A stretch of DNA of 64,000 nucleotides from Lunularia cruciata. Taxonomy: Eukaryota > Streptophyta > Marchantiopsida > Lunulariales > Lunulariaceae. The notes under the pieces were generated by a model, which had not been told where the DNA came from, ran no database searches, and worked only from the letters and a program-made list of their open reading frames with translations. Made by a program: the position numbers and the translations under genes. Below, piece by piece: positions 32,514-44,188 of the stretch. The stretch covers positions 47,222,552-47,286,551 of the forward strand of contig OX419756.1 of NCBI GenBank assembly GCA_948567375.1. Reading direction: 5' to 3'. Each line of letters starts with the position of its first letter. The stretch's first letter is position 1.

Positions 32514-33269
32514 TTACTTTGTCAAGCTTGAAGGGAATGGAAGGTTTGAGATTTTCCTCACCTTCTCAGGATCAATTGCTATTCCATCCTTGGAGATTTT
32601 GTGCCCCAAAAGTAGACCTTCTTCACATCCAAAAATGCACTTCTCTGGGTTGAGTGATGCATTTGCCTCATCCAAGCGTTGCAAGACTTTGATTAGGTGC
32701 TCAAAGTGCTCCTCCTTGCTTCCATAGACACAAAAGTCATCAATGAAGTCTCTCACAAATTTCCCAATGAAAGGTTCAAATACCTTGTTCATGAACCATT
32801 GGAATGTGGCTGGAGCATTGCAAAGCCCAAAAGGCATGACCTTGAAAGGTGTGGTGAATGTGGTGAGTTGTTGATGCTCTGGTGCAATCTTGATTTGGTT
32901 ATATCCACTATAACCATCTCCAAAACTATACCTCTCATGACCTGCAACCTCCTCCAAGATCTCATCAATGAATGGCAATGGGTAGTAGTCCTTCTTGGTA
33001 ACAGCATTTAGCTTCTTGTAATCCATACATACCTGAAGCTTGCCATTCTTTTTCTTCACAATGACAATTGGAGACACCCATTCTAAATTCTCTACCTCAA
33101 AGATAAATCCAGCCTCCTTGAGCTTATCAATCTCCTCATTCACAACCAAAGATATTGGTGGGCTAATACAACGTTGCTTTTGGTGGATTGGTCTTGCATG
33201 TGACTCCACTTCTATCTTGTGCTCCTCCAAGGTGACTTCCTTCAAATCCTTGTAACTGAAAGCAAACAC
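32514..33269 (-). CDS. C1 reverse transcriptase
   Basis: 251-residue open segment: AGFIFEVENLEWVSPIVIVK, DYKKLNAVTKKDYYPLPFID, YSFGDGYSGYNQIKIAPEHQ, FKVMPFGLCNAPATFQWF and VRDFIDDFCVYG with an intact FIDD box. Compared with C2 it lacks five residues (WGTYA) after TTFTTP, an in-frame 15-bp deletion. A frameshift near 32510 separates it from RNase H. Confidence 0.9.
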   Translation of the reverse strand: MFAFSYKDLKEVTLEEHKIEVESHARPIHQKQRCISPPISLVVNEEIDKLKEAGFIFEVENLEWVSPIVIVKKKNGKLQVCMDYKKLNAVTKKDYYPLPFIDEILEEVAGHERYSFGDGYSGYNQIKIAPEHQQLTTFTTPFKVMPFGLCNAPATFQWFMNKVFEPFIGKFVRDFIDDFCVYGSKEEHFEHLIKVLQRLDEANASLNPEKCIFGCEEGLLLGHKISKDGIAIDPEKVRKISNLPFPSSLTK

Positions 33270-33293
33270 ATGGATGAACTTGCGGGAAATCTC

Positions 33294-34253
33294 CTAAAAT
33301 CTCACCTTCTCTTTCTTGGTAACATTTGGACCATACTTGAGGGTAGCTAACCTTCTCTCTACCTCCTCAAGTGTCAATGGTGATTTGTCTGGGTCCTTCA
33401 AAACCTCTGGCTTAGGTGCAAAATCCATAGCACACAAAGGATACACATCTGAATCAAATTCAGATTCATCCTCCTCCATGGAAGTTTCCTCTTCCATGCT
33501 TGTGTCCACACCTGAAGCTCCTTCTTCAGAATCTGATTCCCAATAATCAGAAGATGGTGTATCTGAATGTGAAGTGTTGGTGGTGTTAGTCACAGGAACT
33601 GTGACTCTATGGTTTGATGGCCCAATCCTCAAGTACCCTTTGTGCCATCGATCAGTTGTGCGTGCTGCTCTCAACCATGGCCTCCCAAGAAGTAAGTCAT
33701 AGCTTTAATCCTTCAAGACTTGGAAAGTCATGAGATTTTAAACTCCCATAACTAAAACTACCAGTTTATCCATCACCCCTACTGGTCAAACTTGTCGCTT
33801 GTTTGCCATGCGCACCACAAATGTTGAAGATCTTGAGGGTATCATACCCAACTTCTTCATCAACCTTTCAGACATGGCATTTACTACTGATCCTCCATCA
33901 ACCAATGCATCCTTGATGTTGTGACCATTCACTCTCACATCAATCTTGGAGGCATATTCACAAGCCTCCCATGGTGCTGGCTTGGCATCCACCACCCCCA
34001 TTGATATTGGAACTTTTGCCTTCTTCTTCCTCTTGCTCCGTGTAGAACTCAAACCACCTCTAAGCTCCTTTCTCAAGGTAGGGTTCAAAGCAATTAATTG
34101 GCCCACTCTGATGTTAGCCTTATGACTACCAACATCCTCCAACACATTGTAGTTCCATTGTTGCTTTGAGATCAAGAAGTCCTCCATCCCCAACTTCTTT
34201 CTTGGAGTCTTTGTTGTTGATGGTGTTGAGGTGCAAGTGCTCCTAGTAGACAT
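33294..34253 (-). pseudogene. C1 aspartic protease and acidic linker
   Basis: The protease motif is DALVDGGSVVNAMSERL with VDGGS at about 33888-33902, a variant of D-S/T-G found in some plant Ty3/gypsy groups. Distal part LLLGRPWLRAART and a linker rich in D/E (SDYWESDSEEGASGVDTSME) lead toward RT. Stops near 33680-33785 break the reading. Confidence 0.8.
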
Positions 34254-34280
34254 AGGAGTATCCTTGCTTGAAGTAAATCC

Positions 34281-35402
34281 TTAAGAAGAGTGAACATCCT
34301 CTGCAAAACGAGCTCTCTTCTTCTCTTGTGCCAAAAGCTCCAAATTAAGACTCTTGGAGTTTGAGCACTCTCCCTTCTCATACTTGCTCTCCACCACATC
34401 TATGGATGCTATCCCCTTACCTTTGTTTGGATTAGGAGCCACTTGGGTTTCACTACCTCCCTCTTTCCCTCTATTGGCTCCCTCATAACCCCTTCCTCCA
34501 TGGTAAGTGGAATTTGGGAAATTCCTTTGGATATGGCCTCTTCCTCCACAACCAAAACAATTTCTATCATTGAAATTGTTGGCTGGTTGGCCTCCTCTAT
34601 ATGGATAGTTTCCATAACTCCTAGGCCCTCTCCCTACATTCTGATCCACCTCTCTCTTCTCCCATAGTTGCACCACATTGATCTTGAGATCCGCAAGTTG
34701 TTTTGTGATGGTTTGGAGTTGATCTTTTGGTGGAGGTGCAAGAACTAGAGCAACTACTACTTGTGGTGCAACCCTTGTCACCAAAGTATCAGAAGTTCCA
34801 CCATACTTGTAGCCTTGAGGAGGATGCACAACCCCCTTCACCACCAAATCACTCTCATCCCCTTCCAAACTCTCCTCCATACGAATTGCAATCTTGATAG
34901 CTTCAACCTTGGAAGAAGGTTTCTCATATCTCACCTTGCTTCTAATTTATGGTCTCAACCCTCCCACAAAATTCTTGGTGAGCATGGCCCCTATGCCATT
35001 CATTGTAGTCTCCACATCATCCCCACCCTTCCTCAACACTATGCGAAATCTGGACTCCAACTTTTCCACTCTTTCCACATAGACTCTCACTTTCTCTCCA
35101 TCTCCTTGCTTGAGAAATGTAACCTCACTCATCAATCTCTCATAACTCTCATCAGGAAGAAAGTTCTCAATGAGTGCTGAAGTCAAAGTCTCCCAAGACT
35201 CCTCTTCCCCATCTCTTCTCTCTCTCTTTTGGTATTCTGACTCATACCATGTAAGTGCTGCATCCTCAAAGAAATCTGGTAATAATGAGGCCCACTCATT
35301 CTTCCTCCTCTCATTGTTTCCTATGAAAGCTCTCTTGAAGTCTCTCACAAAGGCCTCCACATCTTCTCCATCCTTGCCAAAGAAAACCGGAAGTTTTCCC
35401 AT
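34281..35402 (-). pseudogene. gag: C1 gag
   Basis: From MGKLPVFFGKDGEDVEAFVR (35402) through SLLPDFFEDAALTWYESEYQ, FVGGLRP, a zinc-knuckle region CFGCGGRGHIQRNF and KYEKGECSNSK. The last knuckle Cys is Phe here but Cys in C2. Only one in-frame stop (near 34945) and one near 34281 interrupt it. Role: capsid and RNA packaging. Confidence 0.85.
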
Positions 35403-35628
35403 CTTAACCCCTCACTATCTTTCTTTCCTCTCAATTTTTTTTCTTTTCTCTCACTCTATTACTTATAGAGTATATACATGACTAACACCATCTGAGAATA
35501 ATCCACTCTAGGGAACAAAAAAGGTTCAGGTTGCTCCAAGATTTCTATAGCAACATCAAATCCTAGAGTGCATATTAATCTAACTCTCATGGATAGTTTA
35601 TCCATGAGCTGAAAGATTATCTCCATCA
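35403..35628. other. C1 spacer between extra ORF and gag
   Basis: Short pyrimidine-rich sequence on the plus strand; no ORF seen. Confidence 0.5.
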
Positions 35629-36232
35629 CTAATCTTGAGAACTAGCTGATGAAGGTGATAGTATTTCTGTAGCTGTACTAAGACTCTCTCCAAGATCCTT
35701 CACCAAAGTCTCCAAAAGTGATTTTACTCCACTATACTCATGTCCTTTTGGAAGTCTTTCAACTCCACAAACCTCACACAACTCCTTGGTCTTAGATCTT
35801 CTCCCTCCCAATCTTGGTGAAGAAGGTCCAACATGCAAACCTAAGTCAAGTAAGCCTCTCCTTTCCCTCAATCTCTTGCTCTCAAAGGTCAATGGACATG
35901 AACTTGCCTTATGTCCCTTCTCTCCACATAGAAAACACTTAGACTCACTTTTTCCTCCAAGTGGTGTAGGTTTTTGTATCCTCTCAATACTCTCTTCAAA
36001 TTCTATTGTAAATTCTCTTTTCCTCAAATCAACCCCTACAATCACCTCAAACCCTTAGGGAACCTTGCATAATCTCAATTTCCACTTTTGATGACCCTCC
36101 ATGTTCCCAAGATGAATCTAAACACTCAAACATGCTTTTTGTTGATCTCAAACTTCTCATGCATGAGATCTTCACTCTGCAGAATTGACCCTTCCTCACA
36201 ATGTCACTCAAATCTCCCAACCAGTATGTCAC
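35629..36232 (-). pseudogene. C1 extra ORF with zinc knuckles, between 5' LTR and gag
   Basis: Two adjoining open segments in the same region (36047-36232 and 35629-36045): YWLGDLSDIVRKGQFCRVKI, then a stop, then VGVDLRKREFTIEFEESIER and a canonical zinc knuckle CFLCGEKGHKASSC, then CEVCGVERLPKGHEY, a second Cys/His cluster. Not part of the standard Ty3/gypsy gene set. C2 lacks it. Possible roles are RNA binding or a captured host fragment; I do not recognise a family. Confidence 0.6.
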
Positions 36233-36749
36233 AGTCTTTTGAAATTTTGCACACTTGATCTCAACTCTAGGATGTCCCTCCCTGCAAAATTTCAGATCTT
36301 TTCATAGAGCCATTTGGCCTAGAAACCTTTCTATTAAGCACACATATTTCAGATTTGGTCTGAAAACCACCGCTTTCACTTCAAAAACTCATAACTCACT
36401 GCGTAAGAATGACCTCTCTCTAATTTTTGTGGCGGCAGGTAGGATACAATGCATTTAATTTTCTTAAAAATTTTGAGGACAATTCACTAAAAATTGAAGA
36501 AATGGCAGACTCTGTACAATTTTCCAGAGAGCATGCAATTGCGAGAGCACTGTACCCTATCAACTTTCAAAAATTCTAGCCGAGTGCGCATAGTAGCTCT
36601 CATAATAATTTTAATTGTGCAAACTGAAAGTAAACCCAAGCTATCATGTGTAGAAATTTCAAGTCCAGATCTCAAACTTGAGATTTTGCCCAAAATCACC
36701 TTAATCTCCAAAATCTGCAATCCACCTCACACAATCTCTCCAATTCCTC

Positions 36750-36920
36750 TCATGTGTACAAGATGTACAAAATCACCTCAAAGACATCATAATGAACTAC
36801 AGGGTATACAAATGGATCTTGGTTCCCTAACATAAGTTCAGCCCTCTCCTCTCCTAATGTTCTCTCCAAGTGAGCTCTCATAGCCTCCTTCTGCCTAATG
36901 TAGAATTGAACGCGGAACAT
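36750..36920 (-). other. C1 leader ORF next to the 5' LTR
   Basis: 56 residues MFRVQFYIRQKEAMRAHLER..., ending VFEVILYILYT. C2 (53420-53590) keeps the same reading with one stop, so it is conserved between copies. It could be a small leader peptide or first coding exon. Confidence 0.35.
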
Positions 36921-36958
36921 TTTCTTGCCTTCTAGAGAGGAACAAACGGAACAAAAAA

Positions 36959-37646
36959 TGTGAGCCGGCCTGTCTCTCACTCAGGATGAACCTCTAATGG
37001 CTATTATGGTAGCGCACCATGGACTAAGAAGGCAAGGAACCCAAATTCCTTCATACTCCTCCAAGGCTAACACTCCAAGACTCAAGACATTGCTCACTAG
37101 AGAACTCAATGAGAGAGATAGTTGCAAATGAAAGGATGATGAGTACCTCCTCACCCCTTGTTTATATACTTGTGATATAGTTACGTACCAAAGTTACTAA
37201 TTACCGTAGTAACTCAAGTTACTAGACTAAAAGTCAAGTAAAGTCAAAAAGTAGAAAGGAATATCCATTCACATGAGCATATTCCCCTAAGCATGTGGTC
37301 TTACCTTGACCCAACCACTAAGTCAAGGATTCCTTCACATGGGCTATCCTTGGACTAAAGAAGAATCCAAAATAAAAAGGCTTGCGGGCCCAAGAGTTCT
37401 CAACTTTTTCCTCAAAGCCAAACACCTAGGAATAATACCAAGTCAACACACTAAAATCCAAAATAGTGGTGCTCATCTTTTCTACTTCCTCTAAAATAAA
37501 GTCCCCTCTATCTTAGCTATGACTAACTTTAGCTAACCATGACTAATATAGAACCATCTTTTATCTCTATAAATAATATCTCTTAAGTACTTGTAATACC
37601 AAGCTAAATATGACAATACCACACACATGCACAAATGGGTGTTATA
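36959..37646 (-). repeat. C1 5' LTR
   Basis: 688 bp, ends TGTGAGCC...GTTATA on plus (TTACA mutated to TTATA). A TATATAAACAAGG promoter-like motif lies inside on the minus strand. Confidence 0.93.
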
Positions 37647-37650
37647 GTTC

Positions 37651-37808
37651 CTACTACAAGATTCCTCACCACTCTTTGACAAATCAAGCAATAAAAAATG
37701 CAAAGTGTGGAAAAATCAACATTAAGGATTATGGAGGTCCTTGCACTCAAGACTTGATTATGAAGAAGCAAACTCATTTACATTGGATCACAACCCATTT
37801 ATTCCGAG
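37651..37808. other. Spacer between C1 and D1
   Basis: Begins with the continuation of the E2-edge tandem unit (CTACTACAAGATTC); the rest is unrecognised. Confidence 0.5.
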
Positions 37809-38541
37809 TGTAGAGAAATACAATAGAGAAAACACGAATTCCACACTCAAACTTTGATGCCCCAAAGGAGCACCTTCTCTTTATTATATAGCCAAAGAGA
37901 TCTCCTTGAAGGAAGCTCCACCATAGGATTAATTGTATGGATAGGTGACCTGTTAGTGAGCTCCATCCTTAGATTACTAGCTTGGATGGGTGATATATCG
38001 GTCCTCATCCCATCTGGTTGGTCAAATAGGCTTTGACCAAAGGGAATCTTTTAGATAATCTTCTCATAGGAATCTCAAAATCACATGGGTGAGGTACCAT
38101 TGGAAAGATCTTGATGAGATAAACCTAAGGGGAGGGAAATGCCAAAATTTCATCCATTTGGAGGGGGGGAGGAATTTGTACATTTTTGAGGCCTAATTCT
38201 TCCGTTTAAGCCTCCAAAATTGCCTCTAAAGTTTTCAAGCCTATTTAGGCTTTTGCCTTATTAGTAGAAGTGCTCTTTTTTTGATGCCTCTATCTAATAC
38301 ACTTTTTCCATCATGTGTAGTCTCCTTTGAGTATCACCACCCCAAGTTTCAGCTCTAGATCATATGCCTAGCTATTGATTCTAAAGTTTCCAAGCATGTT
38401 TTGGTTTTTGGCCTATTAGTAGAAATAACCTTTTGGTGATACCTCTATCTGATCTACTTAGTCCATCATGTATAACATCCTTCCAAATGTTACCAAGCTA
38501 ATTTTCATCTCTAGATCATATATCGAGCTATTGGTATTACA
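37809..38541 (-). repeat. D1 3' LTR
   Basis: About 733 bp, TGTAG...TATTACA on plus; matches the solo LTR at 60935-61673 over most of its length (AGCACCTTCTCTTTATTATATA and others). Confidence 0.85.
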
Positions 38542-38556
38542 AACCTCTCTCCTTTC
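38542..38556 (-). other. D1 polypurine tract
   Basis: GAAAGGAGAGAGGTT on the minus strand directly before the 3' LTR; it primes plus-strand DNA synthesis and fixes orientation. Confidence 0.8.
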
Positions 38557-38599
38557 AAGACGTAATGTCCTCATTGCAAAGCTATTGCTCAAAAGATTT

Positions 38600-39640
38600 T
38601 GCTAACACAAGTGCATGGATCAAGTTGTCTGCTGGCTACCATGTCACCTCATACAAGGGGTACCCTTTCCAATGTACCAAGTATTCCACATGCAGATCGT
38701 GAGTACCCCAGATGCGCTTCTGGAGAATGCGTTTGACTTCATACTTTTGTGTGTCATCAATGACTGATGGACAAGGTCAAATTTCCTGTAAGGAAGGAAA
38801 TGTTTGTGGTCAGGGTGCATATCTGCATAATAAGGAGACATGGAATACTAGATGAATCTTCACGTGAGCCTGAAGTTTGAGGTTGTAGGCTACTGCGCAA
38901 TTTGACAAAGTGTGGAAAAAAGTCCAATAAAACATGGTCTAAATTTGCAAGGGCCTACTAATGTGAGGTTAATTGTTGATAACCAGACTTGATCCCCCAC
39001 AACAAACTGCATGTGCCAGCGGTGTGCATCTGCATATTTTTTTTGTCAATTTTAAGCAATCTACAACTTGTTTTTGGTGCTCTCCACTCCTTATTGGATT
39101 CTGGAAACAAAAGTGTTGATAGCCTCTAACTTGCTATCTACCAGGCAGATCTTCATCAAGCTTAACGGTGTGAAAGGATGTTCTCTATACATTAGGAAGA
39201 ATGGTGTGACCTGTGTGGATGCATTCACTAAATTTTTGTATTTGAACTGCACTAGTGGAAGTAAGATGTCCCACCTTTCTTGCTCTTCTAGAGTGAAGCC
39301 CCTTAGTATGTCCTCAATAGTATGATTAGCCTGCTTTGTCTGACCATCAGTCTATGGATGGTAGGCCATGGACATGACAAATTTAGTTTTGAAGAGACCA
39401 AAGAGTGTTCTCCAAAATAAATTGGTGAATTGAGTGCCCCTATCAATGATGATCACCCGAGATAGGTCATGGTGAGAAAACATGGCATCTTAGTACAATT
39501 GAGCTAATTGGAGAGTGGTCACATCCTTGGTGGTTAGATGCACATTGATCATTTTGCTAAGCTGATCAACAAAGACAACGATGGAGTTAAATCCTAAGGT
39601 GGTCTTGGGTAATTCACAAACCAGATCCATGCTTACCTAT
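38600..39640 (-). pseudogene. D1 integrase core and chromodomain, decayed
   Basis: Chromodomain read at 38620-38758: KYEVKRILQKR, HVEYLVHWKGYPLYEVTW, then TAG where Glu is expected, then PADNL. Upstream integrase core: SMDLVCELPKTT, FVDQLSKMINVHL, IIDRGTQFTNLFW and DGQTKQANHTIEDIL, the last with Lys in place of the catalytic Glu. Stops throughout. Confidence 0.82.
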
Positions 39641-39642
39641 TC

Positions 39643-39906
39643 CTAGCAATGTGTAGGAGTAGGAAGACGTTGAAGAAGTCCTATGGGAGCTTGATTATAT
39701 GCTTTATTTTGTTGACAAAGGAGGCAGCTTTGAATGTGCTCCATCACATTGTTGCTTATCTTGGACCACAAATAATTGTGTTTGGCTACATCTAAGGTTT
39801 TGTCTACTCCAACGTGATTGGCAATGGTAGAATCATGACATTTTGCTAGGATGGTTGTCCTTAGGTCCTTGTCATCTGGGATCCATAACTTGCCATCCCA
39901 AAACAT
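39643..39906 (-). pseudogene. D1 integrase zinc finger
   Basis: 87-residue segment with an H2C2 finger: HDSTIANHVGVDKTL and CLLCQQNKAYNQAPIGLL. Continues into the integrase core after stops near 39640. Confidence 0.8.
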
Positions 39907-39939
39907 GAGTCCTCGGGTATTGGTGACACCTTTGGATGA

Positions 39940-40452
39940 TCAAGCTCCTACAATCTGTAGAACAGTTTTTGTAGCAGCAAGCATCCTTGGCCAGAATTCA
40001 AGGTCCATCTTTACCTCTACTAGTAGATTGTTTGCCAAAGACATTTGGGTGAATGCAGCTACAAGTTGCTTCTTGCCTTCTACATATGTGATTTTCATGT
40101 TAAATTGTTGTCTCCATCCGGCCACCAAATCTGTTGATGGAAAGATCTTTTTTTGTCTGAGGTAGACTAAAGTTTTGTGATCTATCTCTCTTACAAATGC
40201 TTTCTTGCCAAGATAGTGCTTCCAATGCTTGGTTGCAAGGACAATGGCCAACTCTTCTCATTTGGTGGTGTGATAGTTGCATTCTACTAGTAACAACTTT
40301 TGAGAGAAATATGCAACTTGGTGCCATCCATCATGCCACTCTTGTTGTAGGATTGCTCTTATTGCTATGCTTGATGCATCCATAGCAAACTTGATTGGAT
40401 GTTTTGGGTCATACCATTTCAAGATTGGTGCATGTACCAATTCATCTTTCAA
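39940..40452 (-). pseudogene. D1 RNase H, decayed
   Basis: IKFAMDASSIAIRAILQQEW, ECNYHTTK, stop, ELAIVLATKHWKHYL, REIDHKTLVYL and NMKITYVEGKKQLVA. One stop splits the domain near 40255. Confidence 0.8.
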
Positions 40453-40599
40453 TTCTCAAAAGGCCAATTCTTGTGCAGTTTAGCACATCTATTTTTTCCT
40501 CTTGCCAAGCAATGATGTCAGAGGTTGTGCCACCCTAGAGAAGTCCTTGAAAAATCAACAATAAACCCCGTCAACCCCAAGAAGCTCTTGAGTTGAGTC

Positions 40600-41280
40600 T
40601 GATCCTTTGGAGCGCACCATTTTTGAATGACCTTTATTTATTTGTCAACACTTGGATACCTATTGCACTTACTCTATGCCCCAAATAGTCTACTTCAGAC
40701 TTGTCAAACTCACACTTTGAGATTTTGGCACAATTGATTTTGTCATAGAATTTGAGGACTTCTCGCAAATATTGCTTGTGTTCCATCATTGTCCTACTAT
40801 AGACAAGAATATCTTCTAGGAAAATGATAATAGCTTTATCCAATTATGGACAAAATATGTCATTCATCAAACTCATGAAAGTGGCTCGTGCGTTGGTGAA
40901 GCCAAACGGTATTGCCAGGTACTCAAAGTGCACATACCTTGTTTGAAAGGAAGTTTTAAGAACATCTTCCTCCGCAATCCAAATCTGGTTGTACTTGCTT
41001 TGCAGATCAAGTTTGGTGAAGTATTTTGCCCCATTGAGTTGATCAAACAAGTTGTCCATGCAAGGTAAGGGGTATTTGTTCTTCACTATTTGTTGATTTA
41101 GGCCTCAATAGTCAATGCACATGTGCATTATACCATGCTTTTTCTTTACAAACAAGATAGGAGCCCCATATGGTGATACATTGGGTTGAATAAATCCTGT
41201 CTACAACAAATCTTCAATTTGAGCCTTACATTCCTCCAACTCATGAGGAGATAGATAGTATGGGGCCTTACAAGGAGGTG
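40600..41280 (-). pseudogene. D1 reverse transcriptase, decayed
   Basis: [69 protein letters not shown] and IIFLEDILVYS. The FLDD box reads FLED, and SGYNQI reads SKYNQI. In-frame stops at about 40842 and 41110. Confidence 0.85.
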
Positions 41281-42040
41281 TTTTCCCAAGAATTATCTTG
41301 ATTTTGTGGTCTACTCTCCTTTTTGGTAGTAATCTTGATGGAAGGTCATTTGAGAAGACATCTTGGAACTCACTAACCACATCTTTCAATTTCTTAGGAA
41401 CTTGTCTATCAAGTTGTGCACTCTGGACTTCTCTTATTAGACCCAAGAAACATCTATATATATTATAGATTGTTTTTTTTCTTATGACATAGAGAGGTAC
41501 TTCTTGCTTGTGTGCTTTATCTTTAACTCCAATGATCTTCCATTGGTAAGTTCTCACTACTTTATTTCTCCAATTGACCATGGGATTGTAATGCTCTATC
41601 CACGTTGTGCCTAAGATTGCATCATAATGAGCTAATTGTATCACTCACCATTCAATTGCTTCCTGATATTCTCTTACAAAGAGTGCTACTTTTCTACGTA
41701 ACTACTCAATCCTCTCTGTCTGTCCATTAGGTAACTTGACTTCTTCATGCTCATCCTTCTCAAGATCTATCCCCAATCTCAATGCAACAAAGCAAGACAA
41801 GAAATTCTTTGTTGCTTTGAGATCTATCATTACTTTCACTTGATTGCCTTCTAGGACTCCATTCACAACAATCAATTGTGAGTTTACCTTTTTGGATCTT
41901 TACACACTCATCCACTTCCTCCCCTTGCTTTTTATCTTCCCAATTGAGCCAATAAGGCAATGAGATACATTTACTAGAAATATTTGTGTTTTGAGGTGAT
42001 TTTTGCATTTTCCTCTTCAATTTGTCTCTCCATGTTGTTC
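41281..42040 (-). pseudogene. D1 protease and end of gag, decayed
   Basis: Protease reading VVNGVLEGNQVKVMIDLKAT (active site expected DSGAT) near 41815-41880, then HYDAILGTTWIEHYNPMVNW (41560-41640) and DVVSEFQDVFSNDLPSRLLP leading to RT. Upstream gag remnant includes VDECVKIQKGKLTI. Truncated at 42041. Confidence 0.75.
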
Positions 42041-42727
42041 TGTAACACCCATTTGTGCATGTGTGTGGTATTGTGATATTTAGTTTGGTATTACAAGTAC
42101 TTAAAAGATATTGTTTATATATAGATAAAGGATGGTTCCATATTAGTCATGATTAGCTAAAGTTAGTCATTTCTAAGATAGAGGAGACCTTACTTTAGAA
42201 GAAGTAGAAAAGATGAGCACCACTATTTTGGATTTTAGTGTGTTGACTTGGTATTATTCCTAGGTGTTTGGCTTTGAGGAAAGAGTTGAGAACTCTTGGG
42301 CCCGCAAGCCTTTTTGTTTTGGATTCTTCTTTAGTCCAAGGATAGCCCATGTGAAGGAATCCTTGACTTCGTAGTTGGGTCAAGATAAGACCACATGCTT
42401 AGGGGAATATGCTCATGTGAATGGATATTCCTTTCTAATTTTGACTTTACTTGACTTTTAGTCTAGTAACTTGAGTTACTACGGTAATTAGTAACTTTGG
42501 TAGGTAACTGTTTCACAAGTATATAAACAAGGGGTGAGGAGGTACTCATCATCCTTTCATTTGCAACTATCTCTCTCTCATTGAGTTCTCTAGTGAGCAA
42601 TGTCTTGAGTCTTGGAGTGTTAGCCTTGGAGGAGTATGATGGAGTTGGGGTTCCTTGCCTTCTTAGTCCATGGTGCGCTACATAGCCATCAGAGTTTCAT
42701 CTTGAGTGAGAGACAACCCGGCTCATA
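42041..42727 (+). repeat. Lone LTR of family C
   Basis: 687 bp, plus-strand TGTAACACCC...GGCTCATA. D1 lies left and A2 right, without a matching target duplication (TGTTC versus GGATA), so it is probably a recombination product rather than a simple solo LTR. TATATAAA promoter motif at 42520-42527. Confidence 0.88.
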
Positions 42728-42779
42728 GGATAGCCAAGATCCCATGGAGCAAGTGGAGGGCTTAGTGGAACTAGACCCT

Positions 42780-43700
42780 TACCTTCCTTTTTAGGTCAGT
42801 AGCAGCTAGTGAGTGGTAGTGTTGCTTGTTGGACTGGTGGTGGACCATAGGAGAGAGTGTACTCAGGTCAGCAGACTTGATACCTCTGGTGCATCCCAGC
42901 CAGCATAGAGTCAGTGTGAGCATTGCCACAGATTTGGTCACACTAGTGACCAATGCTTTGACCTACACTTGGAGTTATGGAGTGGTAGGATTACTATGGC
43001 AGGTAGTAGAGGAGCTCCAAATCATGGAGGACGAGGTGGTAGAGGTGGTGGTAGAGGATCTACACCTAGTAGAGGGGCAGCACTTGCCCTTACTTTTGAT
43101 ACAACTATGGCTACTTGGATTGAGTAGTTGGAGCAAAGATTGGCTAGTATAGCCATTGCTTAGAGGAGATCAGATTTGATTGCTAAGGCTTCCACCTCAT
43201 ATGCTGGTGATAGAGATGCTTTGGACTTCATGTCCAGAGCAGCATAGGTAAATGCATCTTTAGTAGTGACTAGGAGTGCAATACGTGCTCCAGAGCCTAG
43301 AAGAGCCTTAGTGGAGTTGGACCCACAAAGAGGAGAGGTTGGGAGATAAGTTAGACTTCCCTAGTCTTTCATGCTATTTGAGGCATTGCAAACGACATCC
43401 ATAGCTCCTAGACATCCCAATGCAGGTGTGGTAGGTGGTGATGGGGTGCATGATGGACTACCTACTAGTGAGCCACCTACTACTACATAGACTAAGTTGA
43501 GCATGATGTTGGAGGCGGCTCAGCTGATTATGCGGTGCACTTTGTTTTCAACCAATGACATGTTTACATTGGGAGTTGACCCAGCCCGAGTGTTCTGGTT
43601 GGCTGCCATGCTTTTTGAAAGTTATGATGATACCGTTCTAACTACTAAAGCAGAGGTGGTTGATAGTGGAGCTGACTTGGTTGAGAGCATGGGATCCATT
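42780..43700 (+). pseudogene. gag: A2 gag C-terminal part, decayed
   Basis: Canonical zinc knuckle CEHCHRFGHTSDQC at 42915-42956 and the Gly/Arg-rich GGRGGRGGGRGSTPSRG near 43026-43077. TAG at about 42906 replaces the same codon as in A1. Further on, FTLGVDPARVFWLAAMLFES is open. Confidence 0.75.
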
Positions 43701-43702
43701 CA

Positions 43703-44188
43703 ATGATCAATGGTTTATGGCAGGCAGCAGCGGCTAGATTGGAGGAGTTGCCAACTAGATCGGCCTTTGAGAGAACGTGGTTCACACTTGGAGTTGTCCT
43801 ATTGGATAACCAAGGGGGGATTTTCCATTTGTTGGGACCTTCAGGGAAGGTCTATACACCACAAAGAGTCTTGTTAGACTTTGGTGCAAAACCCCTTATG
43901 TTGGAGAAAGTTGTAGTAGTAGGTTTGGAGTTACGGAAGACCAATGTGGAGAGGTGTCTATTTCAAATCCAAACATCTCTAGGTGGTGGTTAGACATTGT
44001 ACATCACATGTGGAGAGCTTGTTTTCCAGGTTCAGCCTGGTCATCCGATTGATAGCTTGGTGGTGAGAGCTCAGGCTATTGCAACAATAGCTGAGTCATA
44101 TGATGTGCTAGTTGGGGAAGCAGTGTTGTATCCCATGGGTTTTAGTATTCACTATTGGGAGGAGGCAACCTCCTATAGACCAGGTTAG
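43703..44188 (+). pseudogene. A2 aspartic protease, decayed
   Basis: FHLLGPSGKVYTPQRVLLDF then GAKPLMLEKVVVVGLELRK; DFGA stands where DSGA is expected. Then a TAG, LYITCGELVFQVQPGHPID and SYDVLVGEAVLYPMGFSIHY. Better preserved than A1. Confidence 0.75.

Larger units (their letters stand above)
29857..37646 (-). mobile_element. Nearly complete Ty3/gypsy element C1
   Basis: LTRs of 689 and 688 bp differing at only about eight places (roughly 1 percent by eye), so this is the youngest insertion here. GTTC flanks both sides (29853-29856 and 37647-37650). Minus-strand order: leader ORF, extra zinc-knuckle ORF, gag, protease, RT, RNase H, integrase. No chromodomain seen. The primer-binding site after the 5' LTR was not recognised. 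Confidence 0.93.
37809..42040 (-). mobile_element. Truncated Ty3/gypsy chromovirus D1
   Basis: 3' LTR (37809-38541), polypurine tract, then on the minus strand decayed chromodomain, integrase, RNase H, RT, protease and the end of gag. The 5' part, including most of gag and the 5' LTR, is missing where it abuts a C LTR at 42041. The LTR is related to the solo LTR at 60935-61673. Confidence 0.88.

Noticed and set aside
38644-38841. 65-residue minus-strand ORF
   Set aside because: Different frame from the D1 chromodomain that overlaps it; a shadow.
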